A stretch of 64,000 nucleotides of DNA. Source: Syngnathus acus (Eukaryota > Chordata > Actinopteri > Syngnathiformes > Syngnathidae). Below are positions 1-12,600 of the stretch, piece by piece. Location: the NCBI RefSeq assembly GCF_901709675.1, contig NC_051092.1:13988991-14052990 (forward strand), in the 5' to 3' direction. Below the pieces are notes generated by a model that did no database searches, was not told the DNA's origin, and was given only the letters and a program-made list of their open reading frames with translations. How positions within the stretch are numbered: position 1 is the first letter of the stretch; each line of letters opens with the position of its first letter. The position numbers were made by a program, and so were the translations under genes.

Positions 1-574
1 AAAAAACATATCATGAATAATCTATTTTGAAGAGGCTGATAAAGGGTGAAGAAGCGCTGCGGTCTGGCTACTCAAGAGTCTAAAAGCAATCAATCAATAT
101 GTGCAAATCCTTTGTGGGAGGGAAAAGCTGGACACTCATTTGCCAGAGCAGCCTTTAAGTCTAAATGTTTAACTTTTTCAACCGCTGTCTGATCCCGAAT
201 AAAACCCGAATTCCCACATTTGCTCTTGTATTGAATTACTTCATGCTGACCATGCGAGGGTGGCGGCCTTCCGTAACAACGGAGAAAAAAAACTCTCTAA
301 TTTGCTGTAATTACAGATCTGCCATATGTGCTTCTGTTTGGAGCCACGTCTGCCAAGTGGAGCGGCTCAAGGTCTGTCCATCCGCCGCTAACCTCAAACT
401 ACTGGGTGATGTCTTGCTTCCTTTCTTGTCTGCTTTCTACGCCATTATGTATGTGGTATGTGTAAAACATGGTGTAACACAGCAAGTTACTAATTTCAAG
501 GGGAAACATAAAACTAATATTTTTAATTGTGACTTTTTCAGAGGTTGACATTTTTGGCACCTAAATACTACTTA

Positions 575-870
575 GAAATTCAAGTTTACACACCCCTGGT
601 CAAATGCTGGGCATTTGCGAAAAAAATAAAATTTTCAAAATTGGCTCCACCAATGTGACCTACATTCTGTACAACTCAAATTGGAGGGGGAAAAATAAAT
701 GTTTTCAAAAGGTAAGTTAATATAAACAATTGAGATAATGCGGTTGCACAAGTGTGCACACCCACTGAGAATGTTCCTGTATTTATAATCAACCAATCAT
801 ATTTAAAGTTCCTCTGATTAACCTCAAGTAAAGGTTTGAATTGTGCTGTAAAATGTCTATTAAAATATCA
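575..870. mobile_element. Degraded Tc1/mariner-like transposon fragment
   Basis: The block begins with a tract containing TTTACACACCCCTGG. It continues with a stretch like CTGTACAACTCAAATTGGA and then a GGTTGCACAAGTGTGCACAC motif. The same ordered words recur near 49.5-49.8 kb in this window (CTACACACCCCTG, then GTGGTTGCACAACTATGCAC). From memory this is the terminal region of a Tc1-type element widespread in fish. No transposase frame survives. It lies left of exon 3 of the minus-strand gene, so it is probably intronic. Family assignment is by recall; the relation between the two copies is visible. Confidence 0.5.
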
Positions 871-1531
871 AAAGCCTTTTAGAACATTGATTTGGGATTT
901 AGTACTTGAAATGGTGGCTGGTGTGTGCTGACATCCCTGAACCATGTTTTTTAATTTAATTGGATATTTCAGCACAGCCACATCCCACCAACAGTTTTTG
1001 GTGTCATTTTTAAAACTCTTCCTCAAAATACATTTTCAGTCATGCAAGTTAAGAAAATCTCTATAAAGTTCAGCCCTCCCTGTAAGTTCAGTGCAGCATC
1101 TGGATCGATAACATACTGATGATGCTGAGGTCAATAAATGCAAAAGAACACACAAACACACACCGAGGCCAATAACAAGTAGCAAACACTCCAATTACCA
1201 CTTCCTCAGTGAAGCATAAAAATCACAAGTGAGAAGAAAGCAGCTTTAATGAACTCTCATGATGCACCGCCCCAGCATGTTTCCATGACTCGGCAGGAGT
1301 TAAAAACATGCTACAAACAACCAGCTCGTGCAGATTGATTTCAGCCGACAAACATTACGCAAACAATACGACGCATGGAATTGCATCACATCAAAAGCAT
1401 GTTTTTTACCATGCCATACCCTCGAACGAAACTTGAAGAACAGCGCCCGCTTTTTCCAGAACTGTGGAGCAAAGGAACCCAGTTGACAGTGAGGTGAGCC
1501 TCACAGTAGAGTCCTACGACTAGTGTCTTAC

Positions 1532-3403
1532 CCCAGTCAAAGAACTGATGGGCTCTAAAGTGTGAGCGTCCATCTGATCTTCATCACTGTGGTCAGACGA
1601 GACCAGCGTAGCCATGCTGGTGTTGAGAGACTCACAGGTCTCCACACACACATCATGACACTTTAGGAAGACGGGGAAGAGGACACATTAGCATGGGGCC
1701 ATCTCAAGACTTTCAAAACCTGCAGTTCCATATAAGACTGACTAAAAACAGGACTGCCTTCATAAAAAGAACCAGGCCTGGTTTGCAATCTCAGATCTCT
1801 TGGCTAGTTGTCTGTGCACTTGAGTACTGTCATGTTGGAACAAAAAAAGGGCCTTTCCCAAACTGTCCCCACAAAGTTGAAAGTTGATAGGAGTATCCAA
1901 AATGTGCAAATCACAGAATCAAACTCTAATCAATTAATAGATTTTTAAGGAATGCATGTTGTCTTTACCGCTGCTTCTCGATGTCGAGATCCTGGGCCGC
2001 CGTGGTAGCCATTTATATCATCTGCAAAACAACAACATGAGAACCACAAAAATAATGTCAGACCCAGGTTCGAGTAACAACACTGATTCATTGATTCAAG
2101 AATGTGACCGGCATTTCTGTGGCACTGAAGTGGACTTAGAAAGTTTTAATCAACAGCTGCAGAAAGGTTTAGTGCAGTCAGTGTTGGGGTCTATTTTTGG
2201 ACTAAGGTTCCCACCAGCCACAGAACATGGCTATGACACACTTATGGTGTCATGTGCAGTCAGTGTGTCAAGTCAAAACACTGCCTAACAAATTAATTCC
2301 ATTTTTAGAGACAAGACATTCGCATAAATTACATAACCAAATACCATCAGAATTACAGAACTAAATCTATTTCTGCACAACTGGTAGAGTGCCTGTAAGC
2401 AAGCAGCAAGCACGTACTTGATAGTCGCAACTTTGTTCAGAAGATACAAGATACACATATTGCAAGTGTTACTTTTTAGATGACATTTTAGAAGCATGTT
2501 CACAAGTAGCCACAAAAACAGTGTCATCTGTGGAAGCCAAATTAAGTTAGAACCAGAGAGATTTTTTTTTGGACGAGTGGCAGCCTGTCTCTGTGAGGCT
2601 GTTTCCAGTAAGAGGGCCAGCTGTCAGACTGAGTGGCTTGAAAAGTCACTCTTTCCATTCACACCACAACATACTTGCGAGGAGGCTAAACTTAGGACAA
2701 CCATTCAAGAGGGATAGTGTTGATTATTTAATGTTTAAAAAAATGCAATGCAAATGTAAAAAGGATCATTTTGACAAAGATGTAACACTACTTTAGTCAA
2801 CACTGATGGAAATGTCTCTTATGATTCCAGAACTCTTCTTCTCTTTACTTTTTACACCTTGAGACCGCCAACAGGCCGCTGGTGGAACAGCAGGCAGCTA
2901 ACAAAGTTTGGTCAGACACAGGGGAGGCACTGTGGGATGTCACTGACAGCTTTTATGCTTTTAAAGTTGAACCTTTAATTATAATTATCAGTAATAGTTT
3001 TTTTTAATGCACATCACTTTATTTCAATTTATTTTAAGATGCAAAATGTACTGAGGTGGCGAAACTAGAGAGTCATTTTTAAGGTGCATGTAGTTAGTGA
3101 TGACCTCATCTCAATGGGAAAAACAATCTTATGTGAAGGACAGCTTTCACTGGCTGAAACAGTTGAGCAATTATAATCTCAATATGAAATTGATTTTGCA
3201 GAGTTGACATCCTTATACTGTAATAGAACCCCCTCCAGAGTCAAACCACCTCGGATCATTTCAGTGGGCGCCAGTACCGTCCAATTTTAAACACTTTACG
3301 AGTCATGCAATGCAAACTAATGGTGCTTCAGCTACTCACCATGACAAGAGTCAGTCGGGCTCATCTCTATCAAATTATCCACTCCACTCCTGCCTCGGTT
3401 CAT
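1532..3403 (-). CDS. 5' coding exons of an unrecognised gene (partial, runs off left edge)
   Basis: Three minus-strand exons join in phase: 3340-3403 (start codon 3401-3403, donor GTGAGT), 1969-2021 (acceptor TTTTGCAG, donor GTAAAG) and 1532-1660 (acceptor CTAAAG, donor GTAAGA). Together they encode an 82-residue N-terminus beginning MNRGRSGVDNLIEMSPTDSC. It is hydrophilic, rich in Ser/Asp/Cys, and has no signal peptide or membrane segment. An acidic SSDHSDEDQMD stretch lies near residues 60-70. I do not recognise the family and propose no function. A weak further candidate exon lies near 395-440 but has a poor acceptor and is not included. The region above 3403 is moderately GC-rich and is the likely promoter. 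Support rests on splice-site and phase agreement only. Confidence 0.5.
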
Positions 3404-5039
3404 GTCGAGTCTTTTGACTGGCCAAAAGGAGCGCGTTAATCCACATCTAGCTGAGTGTGTCCCGAGACAAAGACGACCTTCCTCGGGGTCTTTCTCCTTT
3501 CTGGCTGACTTCTACCGGATGACTCTGCAACCTGGTCCCGGGGGTTCCATCCACTCAGTGACCTGACCGCCGCCTGCTACCGTACGTCCCCCCAACTGCG
3601 CAGAGGGAGGTCCGCGAGGGGAGTGGCGACCCGTCTCAAGCCAATGATATGAGCCTGACGGAAAACTGAGAGCCTACTTGTAATTTAGATACGACACTGA
3701 AGTGCACATTTTTAGTACAAAGACGACTAGACGGAAGCTAACTAATGATGTCCCGCTTAGTTAACCTGGGGCAACTTGCGCATCCTGCACCTGCATGAAG
3801 TAAATGACATTTTGTTTGACGTGATATTTGTCTTAACGTTGCAACTACGTGTTTTCTTTATTAACTTGGTTGCCTTATGATTTGCGTTGTCACGCCCACT
3901 CACATTGTTTTTTTTTGCCCATTCGTTGTTTCAAAAACTTTGATTGAAAGATGTGACGTCACATATGCCAGCCAATCGTGTGTTGGAATTGATCGCTTTA
4001 ACTACAAAAGTATTTGGTTTTTTTACGTTGTCTTTGATCTGTTTTTATACAAATTGTATGACAATACAATACAAGACAGGGGTGAAAGTGAGTCAGTATG
4101 ATCAAATGAAATGTTTAAAATGTCAATTTTGTTCTGACATTTTTACTTGGTACTTTACTTTTACTTGTCATTAGATTTTGCTAATGTAAAATGCGCATCT
4201 ATCACAGTATTACAATATAAAAGACCCCAGGAAGCATAGTGCTGTTGTCATTTGACAAAAACAAGGAATCACCTTAATTGGACGAATTATAATTGAGAAA
4301 CGTTTCTTGGTGTTTTAAATGATAAATAATATGTCACTTGTATGCCGCTTTTCCGCACACTAAGGCCTTCAAAGCACTTCACACTGATTTATAATTGGAT
4401 GATAAGGTTACAGTCAGGAAAGGTTTACACCAGCCTTATTAAGTTATTGCAATGGTGGATATCTGCTGCCCTGAACATGGCTGCCGAGTATGGCTCCAAA
4501 AATGTAATAAAAGAGGAAATACAACTAAGGTGTAACAAGCAAAGTTTTGTGACATTTCTTTTTTTCTCTGATGCAGTTCACAGCGTTTAACCTCAATTCC
4601 ACTCTGCACCCTGTCCTCCAGTTCAGGAAAGCCTCTCCCTTGCCGTCGCCCATGAATTTAAATTTAGTGTCCGGGCCTTCTTGCTGTCCTTCATGTGGCC
4701 TCCATCGTCCTGTACTCGTGTAATTACGTTGGGCTGCACTGCGGGGTGTGGCAGCATGCACAGAAATACAGCTACTCATTTCCCCTAACCACTTTTTCTT
4801 CAGTCTCATATTGTCCGTTCTCCGCAACATGTGGCGCTTCTTGGGTGTGCACTGCCAATGTCTAATGGTAAACAGTTGCCAGTAATGACAAGACAAGCAG
4901 GACCACCTTTGATTTTGATCCGATGAACTGTAATATTGGAATATACAGTAGGTAATTCAGTATATCGCTTACAGTAAATACAAGTTGAAAGTGGAAATTT
5001 TAAGATGGACACACTTTGTCCAAATGTTTCTCTTGTGTG
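3404..5039. other. Intergenic region and probable promoter of the left-hand gene
   Basis: The first few hundred bases, to about 3650, are relatively GC-rich and lie directly upstream of the minus-strand start codon, so they probably hold its 5' UTR and promoter. From about 3660 the sequence is AT-rich. Only short open frames without recognisable domains occur, and I see no gene or RNA feature. Confidence 0.4.
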
Positions 5040-5490
5040 TCGAGTTAAATGAAGACTACTGATAAAAAGTATGATATCCCCTCTGTGACCAGTCCTGAGA
5101 TGGCCGCTGTGGAAAATTATTTCATGTGTCCAAATACTCCCAAATTTGATCCCCTTGCAATCTTGCAGGCACATGTGGAGGCCCGCCTTATGTTCACCAG
5201 TGAACATTTAAATGATACAGCTCTGGCGAAAGTGCTGTGGTTAGATGAGCCCAAAGTTTTTTGGCATCAACTCGTCTTGTCGTGTTTGGAACACCATTCC
5301 CACAGTTAGTTTTGGATGAGGAAACATGTTTTAGGGCTGCTTTATAGCAAAGGGCACGATGACCCAAACCATACTGCCAGACAATAAAGGAGCGGCTCAG
5401 GAAGAAGCTTATCAAGGTCATGAAGTGACCTCAAATCAACAGAAAAACTGCTGGAGCTGGAAGTTTCCAGGGTAATCCAAGAAACTTGAA
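5040..5490 (+). pseudogene. Decayed Tc1/mariner transposase fragment
   Basis: An 86-codon open frame (5049-5309) contains a stretch around EARLMFTSEHLNDTALAKVL followed by WLDEPKVFWHQL. This resembles the Tc1 transposase catalytic block, where a KARL..FA..HL segment precedes VLWSDE. About 100 bases after its stop, the text near 5385-5460 resembles the downstream part of a Tc1 transposase gene (normally encoding DLNPIENLW-like residues), but in another frame and with substitutions. The fragment is short, stop-interrupted and has no visible terminal inverted repeats. I read it as a dead relic. Similarity is judged from memory of the family. Confidence 0.5.
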
Positions 5491-5666
5491 GGCTTTAGCG
5501 CTGGGGTGTCACATTTGTTTTAATTGGAAGATACATTGAGCTAAACTCACGGAGGGTGAGCGACAGTTATAATGGTAAAGCCATATGCAAGAATGCATTA
5601 CCACGAGGGAAGCAAACGGTTGGACAAAAGTCACAGTTTGATACATAGCTTCGGTTCATCTAAGGC

Positions 5667-5795
5667 AGGGGTCTCAAACTCCAGTCCTTGGGGGCCGCAT
5701 TCCTACATGTTTTCCAAGTTTCCCTCATTAAACCCACCTGATTCAATTATCAGGCTCCTGCAGAACGTGAGGATGAACTGATCATTTGGTAGGAA
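5667..5795. mobile_element. hAT-type MITE fragment
   Basis: The block starts CAGGGGTCTCAAACTCCAGT and runs into a GGGGGCCGCATTCC motif. CAGGGGTSTCAAACTC is the usual terminal inverted repeat of common non-autonomous hAT elements. The same terminal words, with GTGTCGACCTCCAGTCC in place of GTCTCAAACTCCAGTCC, form the foldback elements inside the tandem array at 22.6 and 23.0 kb. Only one end is clear here, so the copy is solo-ended or eroded. Confidence 0.6.
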
Positions 5796-6320
5796 ACAAA
5801 ATGCAAAACAAACCGCATGTGTTTTGTGTAAACAGGAACAGATTTATTGACATTTAAAATAAAACATCAAGTTTAGGTCACCAATGGGCAATTTAAATGC
5901 TAGAGTGGGGGCACAATTGGTCATCAGTGTTAAACGGGGTCCATATATAGACACACTTCCTAAACAGATGTATGACGTAAATGCTCTGATTATTTCATTT
6001 TTTATAATACATTTTCCTTTTTTCAACGCAGGTTCAAAAGATTCATCCCATGCAGTATAATTACATAATTGTCCAGGTATGTGGTTGTCATTTTTATGGT
6101 TAATTTTGAAAGGAAATTAAAATTGTAGTAAGCTTCCCGTAAGAGTCATGGCTCGCTACCCTTGTGTGTGTCTCTCACTACACGAAGTATAAATTTATAA
6201 GACAGACAGACACGAGTAATTGGTTCGTTTAAAATGTCCAAATAACCCTTTCGTACTCAAGCGTGCCCATCCCTGATTTAAATAATTGCATTTGCTGCCA
6301 CCTAGCGGTCAGCACAAGCC
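5796..6320. other. Intergenic DNA upstream of ano9
   Basis: The sequence is AT-rich with no supported gene. A CCACCTAGCGGTCAGC motif near 6299-6314 loosely resembles a CTCF core or a common repeat edge. Just downstream, from about 6320, GC content rises toward the proposed first ano9 exon. Confidence 0.3.
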
Positions 6321-6696
6321 ACTATGCATCACTTGAGGAGGCGGCAACAAATTCATTCCATCGCACCTGAGGAGGACCTACCTACACCAGAGAGAAAGCT
6401 TGGTCTGCATGAAGCTAATACGTTCGTGGCTCAAGTGTTTACATCGCCCGCTGCTCTCAGCGAAGCGACAGAAAGGAAGAGGCTGGTCGTATCGGCGTCA
6501 GCAACAGGTGGAGTCGCTCCTACATTCTTTGCAACAACAACGACACGTTTTTTGCGTAGGAGGACTACGGAAGTTACCTGGCTGAGCTCAGGAGCTCAGA
6601 GCAGGCTACGGAAGGACGTGGAATCACCGCCGAGGAGAGTCACTTCTATTTTCCTTGTATTTATTTATTTTTTAATCCGTTTGCGCGCTGCCGATC

Positions 6697-9600
6697 ATGT
6701 CAAGACACAAGAGGCAGGTAGGAAATCATTCTTAGGCATTTTATAGTTTTAAAAATTGCGTTACGTTACTAAATGTATGCCACCACATTCGGCAAAACAC
6801 ATGCATGCGTGTTGTTAACATGACACCATCTCACAATATAGCCAGTGGTCAAAGTACCAACTGGAATGGCCTCACATCATCATCAGATGTAGGTCCAACT
6901 CGAGAAAAGCATTCAACAGTCCTCCCTTTGAAAGATTCACTTTTGATAGACACCGTGAATAGATTGTTGTGGGTGTACAACTGCCTTGTTTCATACCCGA
7001 AGGCTTTTGTCAACATTTTTGTTTACCACATTTATCCATATAGAGTTCTTCTTCTCGGCATGGTTCTACTTTGCATTTTTCCACCACTGCAACTATAAGT
7101 ATAAACATTAAATAAATACCTCCGTGATGATGTCGATTAAAACGGAGCATTAATGTGACCTGGAAATCCCAGGTTAACAATTGTTAACCTGGGATTTCCA
7201 AGTCAGTTTCATTTGTCAATACTGACACCTAATTCTTGTTTATCAGCTTTTATGATGCATGTACTGTGTCAATGATTTGAAGACTTCCCTGAAGATCAAA
7301 ACAGTGAAAGCGTTTGTTGCTATTCACACTGCAACAATGAAATGTAATAAAATAGCGGTTTTGAAAAAAAAAAAAAAAAAGGGACAACATTGTGCAGTTA
7401 ACTCGCATGCACGTTCTTTGGATATAAAATGTCTCCACACCACTACTCGAACTTCCGGATTTTGAAATATAAAATGTGACACCCAAGATTTTCTCACCAT
7501 GAATTTGACCTAGAACACATATAGCACAATCTGACTTTTTTTTTTTAGAAATCTAACAATTGAAACAATGTAGTGGGAGTATACACTAAAGGCGTCACGT
7601 TAATCAATTAATTGGCATCTAATCGATTATCAAAAACAATCAGTCCTACTCGTGTGACATTGCTCAATTGTTTAGTTTGTAAATCACTAAACATTATGTA
7701 GTTTTTAACAAACACAACCAAAAAATTAATCTGTATTACAAAAACAATTATAGATATTTTTGGGTGTTTTCTAAGTTAGCCTAATGTGAAGGCCAGTTTA
7801 TGAATTTGATAAATTGCTCAACGCTACTATTCACAAGCCCACCGATTCAAATGGTCACGTTCAATATGTTGCATGTGATCGCTGTAGGGTTTGTGTAGGT
7901 GTAGCCAATGTAGTGTCATTATGTTGTCATCATGTTGATACACAATCACAGCCTGCCACACGCAGTTTTGTGCCAATTGCGTCTGTGCATAAAACAGCGT
8001 GACATTGAGAACGCACATGCCACCACATGCTCCCCGGTCATATTGGATTAACCTCGTCCGCTGACAGCGGTGAGTCAGAATAACCGCGGAGGGGTGATAA
8101 ACAGCAGGCCTTCTCTTTCCCCCACAAACACACACGCTCACACGCCCACATGAGCGTTTAACTGGATTCTTTTCTACGTCGATAATGATCCTTCTACCTG
8201 ATTTTTATCACCAACCCGAGTGTTATTCCTTTAACTGAGATGTTTCAGTCGTTGCAAAGGAATCGTTCAGCAACAAAATAATGCATTGCTTGTTGTTGTT
8301 GTTGTTGTTGTGTGTGTTCAATAGTCCAGCATAGAGCTACTGGAGTTAATGGGAATTGTACAAGAGAATGGCAATGAGCAGATGTCACGTCCTCATTTGG
8401 TAAGTTATAAAATGTGTTATTAACAAAGCAGTGCTAGATACCATTAAAACATTTTTTGCCAATCTGTTTCAATTTATTTAATAAGAGGCATCAAGAATTT
8501 AATTTGACCATTTTACAGCGACGGTTGGATTCACTTCAAAAACTTTCTGCCTTTCCAAAAATGATAATGGTTTGATTACAGTATTTGGCTATGTGATAAA
8601 CAATCAGCAGTTATGTACCACTGCCAACTCTAATTGCAAAATTATTGATTGACAATCTCAATCAAAACCCATTTGCTCTTTTTGGATACAGTTTTTGTAC
8701 TGGAGCTCACTTCTATTGATGTCAAGATTAATTGATTAATCTACAAAAGATTGAATTAAATTAAATTATCAAATTAATATCAAATTACTCACCTCATATT
8801 TTGATAATGGAATAATAGAGCCATTTTTAATCAAAATAAGACGTCTGCAAACATCTTGAGTGCTACTGCTTAACTGTTTAGTTATTTTTTAATCACTAAT
8901 ACCAAATAAACAAAAATAATTGGTTAATAAACATAAATTGTGCAAAAACATTTTTTAATAGACTAACAAAATTAATTGTATCCAAATTATTCAATTTATG
9001 AGTTGAATCATCGATAGAACAATCCATTCTAAAAATATTCATCAATGACAAGCCCTACTCACATCAGCAGAAAGAACAACTTGCCGATTGTTGTCATATT
9101 ATGTGTCTCTGTTGCATGTCAATGGTCAAATTATTGTTCCACTGTTTTTGAGCTACAGTACAACCCACTCGCATACGACTACGTCCTGGTTGCCAAATCA
9201 AGAGAGCACCTGGATCGAGAGTCCATCAAGAAGCAAAATGAATTCATTGAGCAGCTGAAAAGGAAGAAATTTAAAGTCACAGTGAGTGGGAAGATATTAA
9301 ACAATTCTTTCCGCGTGTAACACTTAAGTGACATAATTCATCTTTTCGTTCAACAGAAAATTCTAAACGATGACTTGGTTTTCTTTGGCGTAAAAGCTCC
9401 TCTTGAGATTTTTGAGAAGTACAGATATCTGCTCAAAGTATCTGACACCTGTAACTGGAGCTCAGACCAGAACAATCTGCCTCTCAGCACCAGGTAAAAT
9501 GGAAATAATTGAAGAAATAAATGGAGAAAAGCAAGAAGACATTCTTCTTGGTCACATCATTTAAAATCACAACACAACATTGTGCATTGAATTCCTATTC

Positions 9601-12600
9601 AATGTTTTTGTAAACAATGGCCGTTTCTCTTTCAGGATAAGGGTTGTCCACTTTATCTTGAACCACACACCTATCAGTTCAGGAGGTAAGATGCTATTAA
9701 CATACTGCCAATCCTCTTTGAAAATGGAGAAAGCTCATTTGACTGCTCTATTGATCCTGCCAGAGGGTCTGCGAGTTCTGATGAAGACGAAGGTTTTCGA
9801 GGCAAAGTTTTGCCTGCATGAGGTAACGAGTTCATTATGCTGTCATTGATTTAACTGGTCGGACATCCATCCATCCATTTTCTGAACCGCTTAGTCCCCA
9901 CGGGGGTCGCGGGAGTGCTGGAGCCTATCCCAGCTGTCATCGGGCAGTAGGCGGAGGACACCCTGAACCGGTTGCCAGCCAATCGCAGGGCACACAGAGA
10001 CAAACAACCATTTGCACTCGCACCCACACCTAGGGACAATTTGGAGTCTTCAATCGGCCTACCAAGCATGTCTTTGGGATGTGGGAGGAAACCGGAGTGC
10101 CCGGAGAAAACCCACGCGGGCCCGGGGAGAACATGCAAACTCCACACAGGGAGGGCCGGAGGTGGAATCGAACCCGCACCCTCCTAACTGTGAGGCGGAC
10201 GTGCTACCCAGTGCGCCACCGAGCCGCCCTGGTCGGACATGTTTTTTTAAAATAATATCTTGCATGTGTCCCCGCTAGTTTAAACACGGCATTCTGATTA
10301 ATATTGCGTTTGTGGAATATGAGTTATGCAGCAAAATTCACCCGTTTGTATCCATCTCAGGGGGGCGGCCATTTTGCCACTTGCTGTTGACTGAAAAGAA
10401 AGAAGGAAAGTGTGTGGAAAGAGCAATCGGTCACATAAACGGTCCAATTAAACACAACAGAACAGGAGAGCTCGTAACACTGTTAGCAACTGTTAAATAT
10501 CAGCACATCACAGGTCACCAAAGTGTTTTACATTCCTCTCGAGAAATGTGTAACACAACTCGGCAAAGGTCTTTGCAAACAATAAAACCGGTGCTAGTGA
10601 AGTTCACTGACTGCATGTGAGTCATTAAGTGACGTCTCATGCCGGTGACTCATCCAAGTCAAGTGAGAGGGTTTGATTTCTTCAAGCCTGCGCCTCTTCA
10701 GGTCAGCAGGTTTTTCCTTTCACGAGATTCATTGGTGGGAAAGCGGAAGCAAGATGACACGTGATAGTTGCATTGCTGATTTGTGCTTTTAAATCCTGTA
10801 AGGCTCATTTTCATGAAATTTAAGCAATAATCAATCATCTTAGTGTCTTCAGTGTTCCTTTTTTTTAATTATTATTATTATTATCTTTATGATTATTATT
10901 ATTAATATTATTACTGTGATATGGGGGGTCCTCCGTCTTTGTCATCCAAGATGTCCTTAGCGTTATTGCCACGTTATGAACAGCCTTATGCAGTGTTTTG
11001 AGATGATGCCATCCATCCTCACCGTGTGCTCTCGTTCCCTTGATGACGCTGATTCGCTTTACCTCCGCAGAAAAAGAAACAGCGAGAGCTGACGGAGAGC
11101 TGGGCTCGATGGACCGCTTGTTTCCAAGGGCAACCCATCACTGCTGTCAGGTTGGCATTGCAACACCTCTTCAAACGTTTGTTTTCTTGTCCACACATCA
11201 AGCCTTTGCGGCCATATTGTTTATATGATATAATGAGATTGTCATCCTTCACACGTGACGTGACTCATATGACACACACCTTGTTTGAAGTCATTATTAA
11301 AAACAAATTACTAAATGCCTGGGAGGGTTGGAGTTGTGTTCTGTGGGTTCACTTTGTTAAAAATAGCATGTAAAAGTTCACAAAATGGCATCTCTTGATT
11401 TACTACAGTTTCACTTTATTTGAATCTTCCCAGTTGCTGCCATTTTTACATTAGAATTCATGTGTGCATATCAGCTTGGTGTTCATTTCAACAGGCATGG
11501 ATTTAATGCGAGGAAGTTCATTTGTGAGCTTAAAGATACCGTGTTGTGTTTACAGGAACTATTTTGGAGAGAAGGTGGCCTTGTACTACTTGTGGCTTGG
11601 CTGGTACACGTACATGCTTGTCGTTCCCGCTCTCATCGGGGTTGTCGTCTTCCTCTATGGCGTCGCCTTTTTCAACACGTCGCCCCTCATGTGAGATTTG
11701 ATCCTTAGATGGCAGCAGTTTTAACGAGCCATTACGACCAACCCAAATGTTTGTTGTCTTGCAGAAAGGAGGTCTGCGACATCGATGTAGTCATGTGCCC
11801 TCTTTGTGACAAGAGATGCAAAGTGTGGCTGTTGTCTGACACGTGCACTTATGCCAAGGTTGGTTGCTGCATCACTTTCCCAATGTGTTTTTTCTTTAGT
11901 CTTACTGTTGGTTTCACATGTTCACAGGTGAGTCTCCTGTTTGACAACGAAGGCACGGTGTTATTTGCCATGGTCATGGCTGTTTGGGGTAAGTAAACTA
12001 GCCAATGTTATAAGGAAGATATTTGAATGCAATGGTGCAGCAACACATGTAGACAGACGATACACAAAGGCAATCATAGGATGAAAAGATGCTATCATTG
12101 TTCTGGGCCACCAAGGGAGCCACCGTGAGACAAATTTGAGATCTAATTGGAAAAAAAGAAACAGTCTCATAGCTATTATAGGTCAAGTTACACAAGCTGG
12201 CTGATTGTGAAGACTCTGGTCAGTTTAGGTTGTCATGGCAACACATCAAGGTTGAAGTCTGAATGGACAGAAAAATAATGTAACATCAGTGAGAGAAATA
12301 CTCCCAAATGAAGATTCTTGGAATCAAATGAATACAATTTCATGGAACAAATATTAGAAGAGTATCAAATGCAGCAGAGAATCCTTTTTTGTGAGTGTTT
12401 TTGTTCACTATTTTTCCAGATGCAGCCTGTGTAGTTAAGCAGTACAATATTGATTCAGCCAATGATGTTGGTTTAACGTTATTTGAACAACCTTCTGAAG
12501 AGTACACAATTGGGAGGAAGTACAGTCTTAGTGACAAAGGCCCAACATGACTGTACATAAAAGAGATAAAAAGATAAAGAATCAAATGGGGGTATAAAAG

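Noticed and set aside
10164-10218. tRNA gene on the minus strand
   Set aside because: Box A and B motifs are present, but they belong to the SINE head; no acceptor stem pairs and the element continues into a SINE body and tail.
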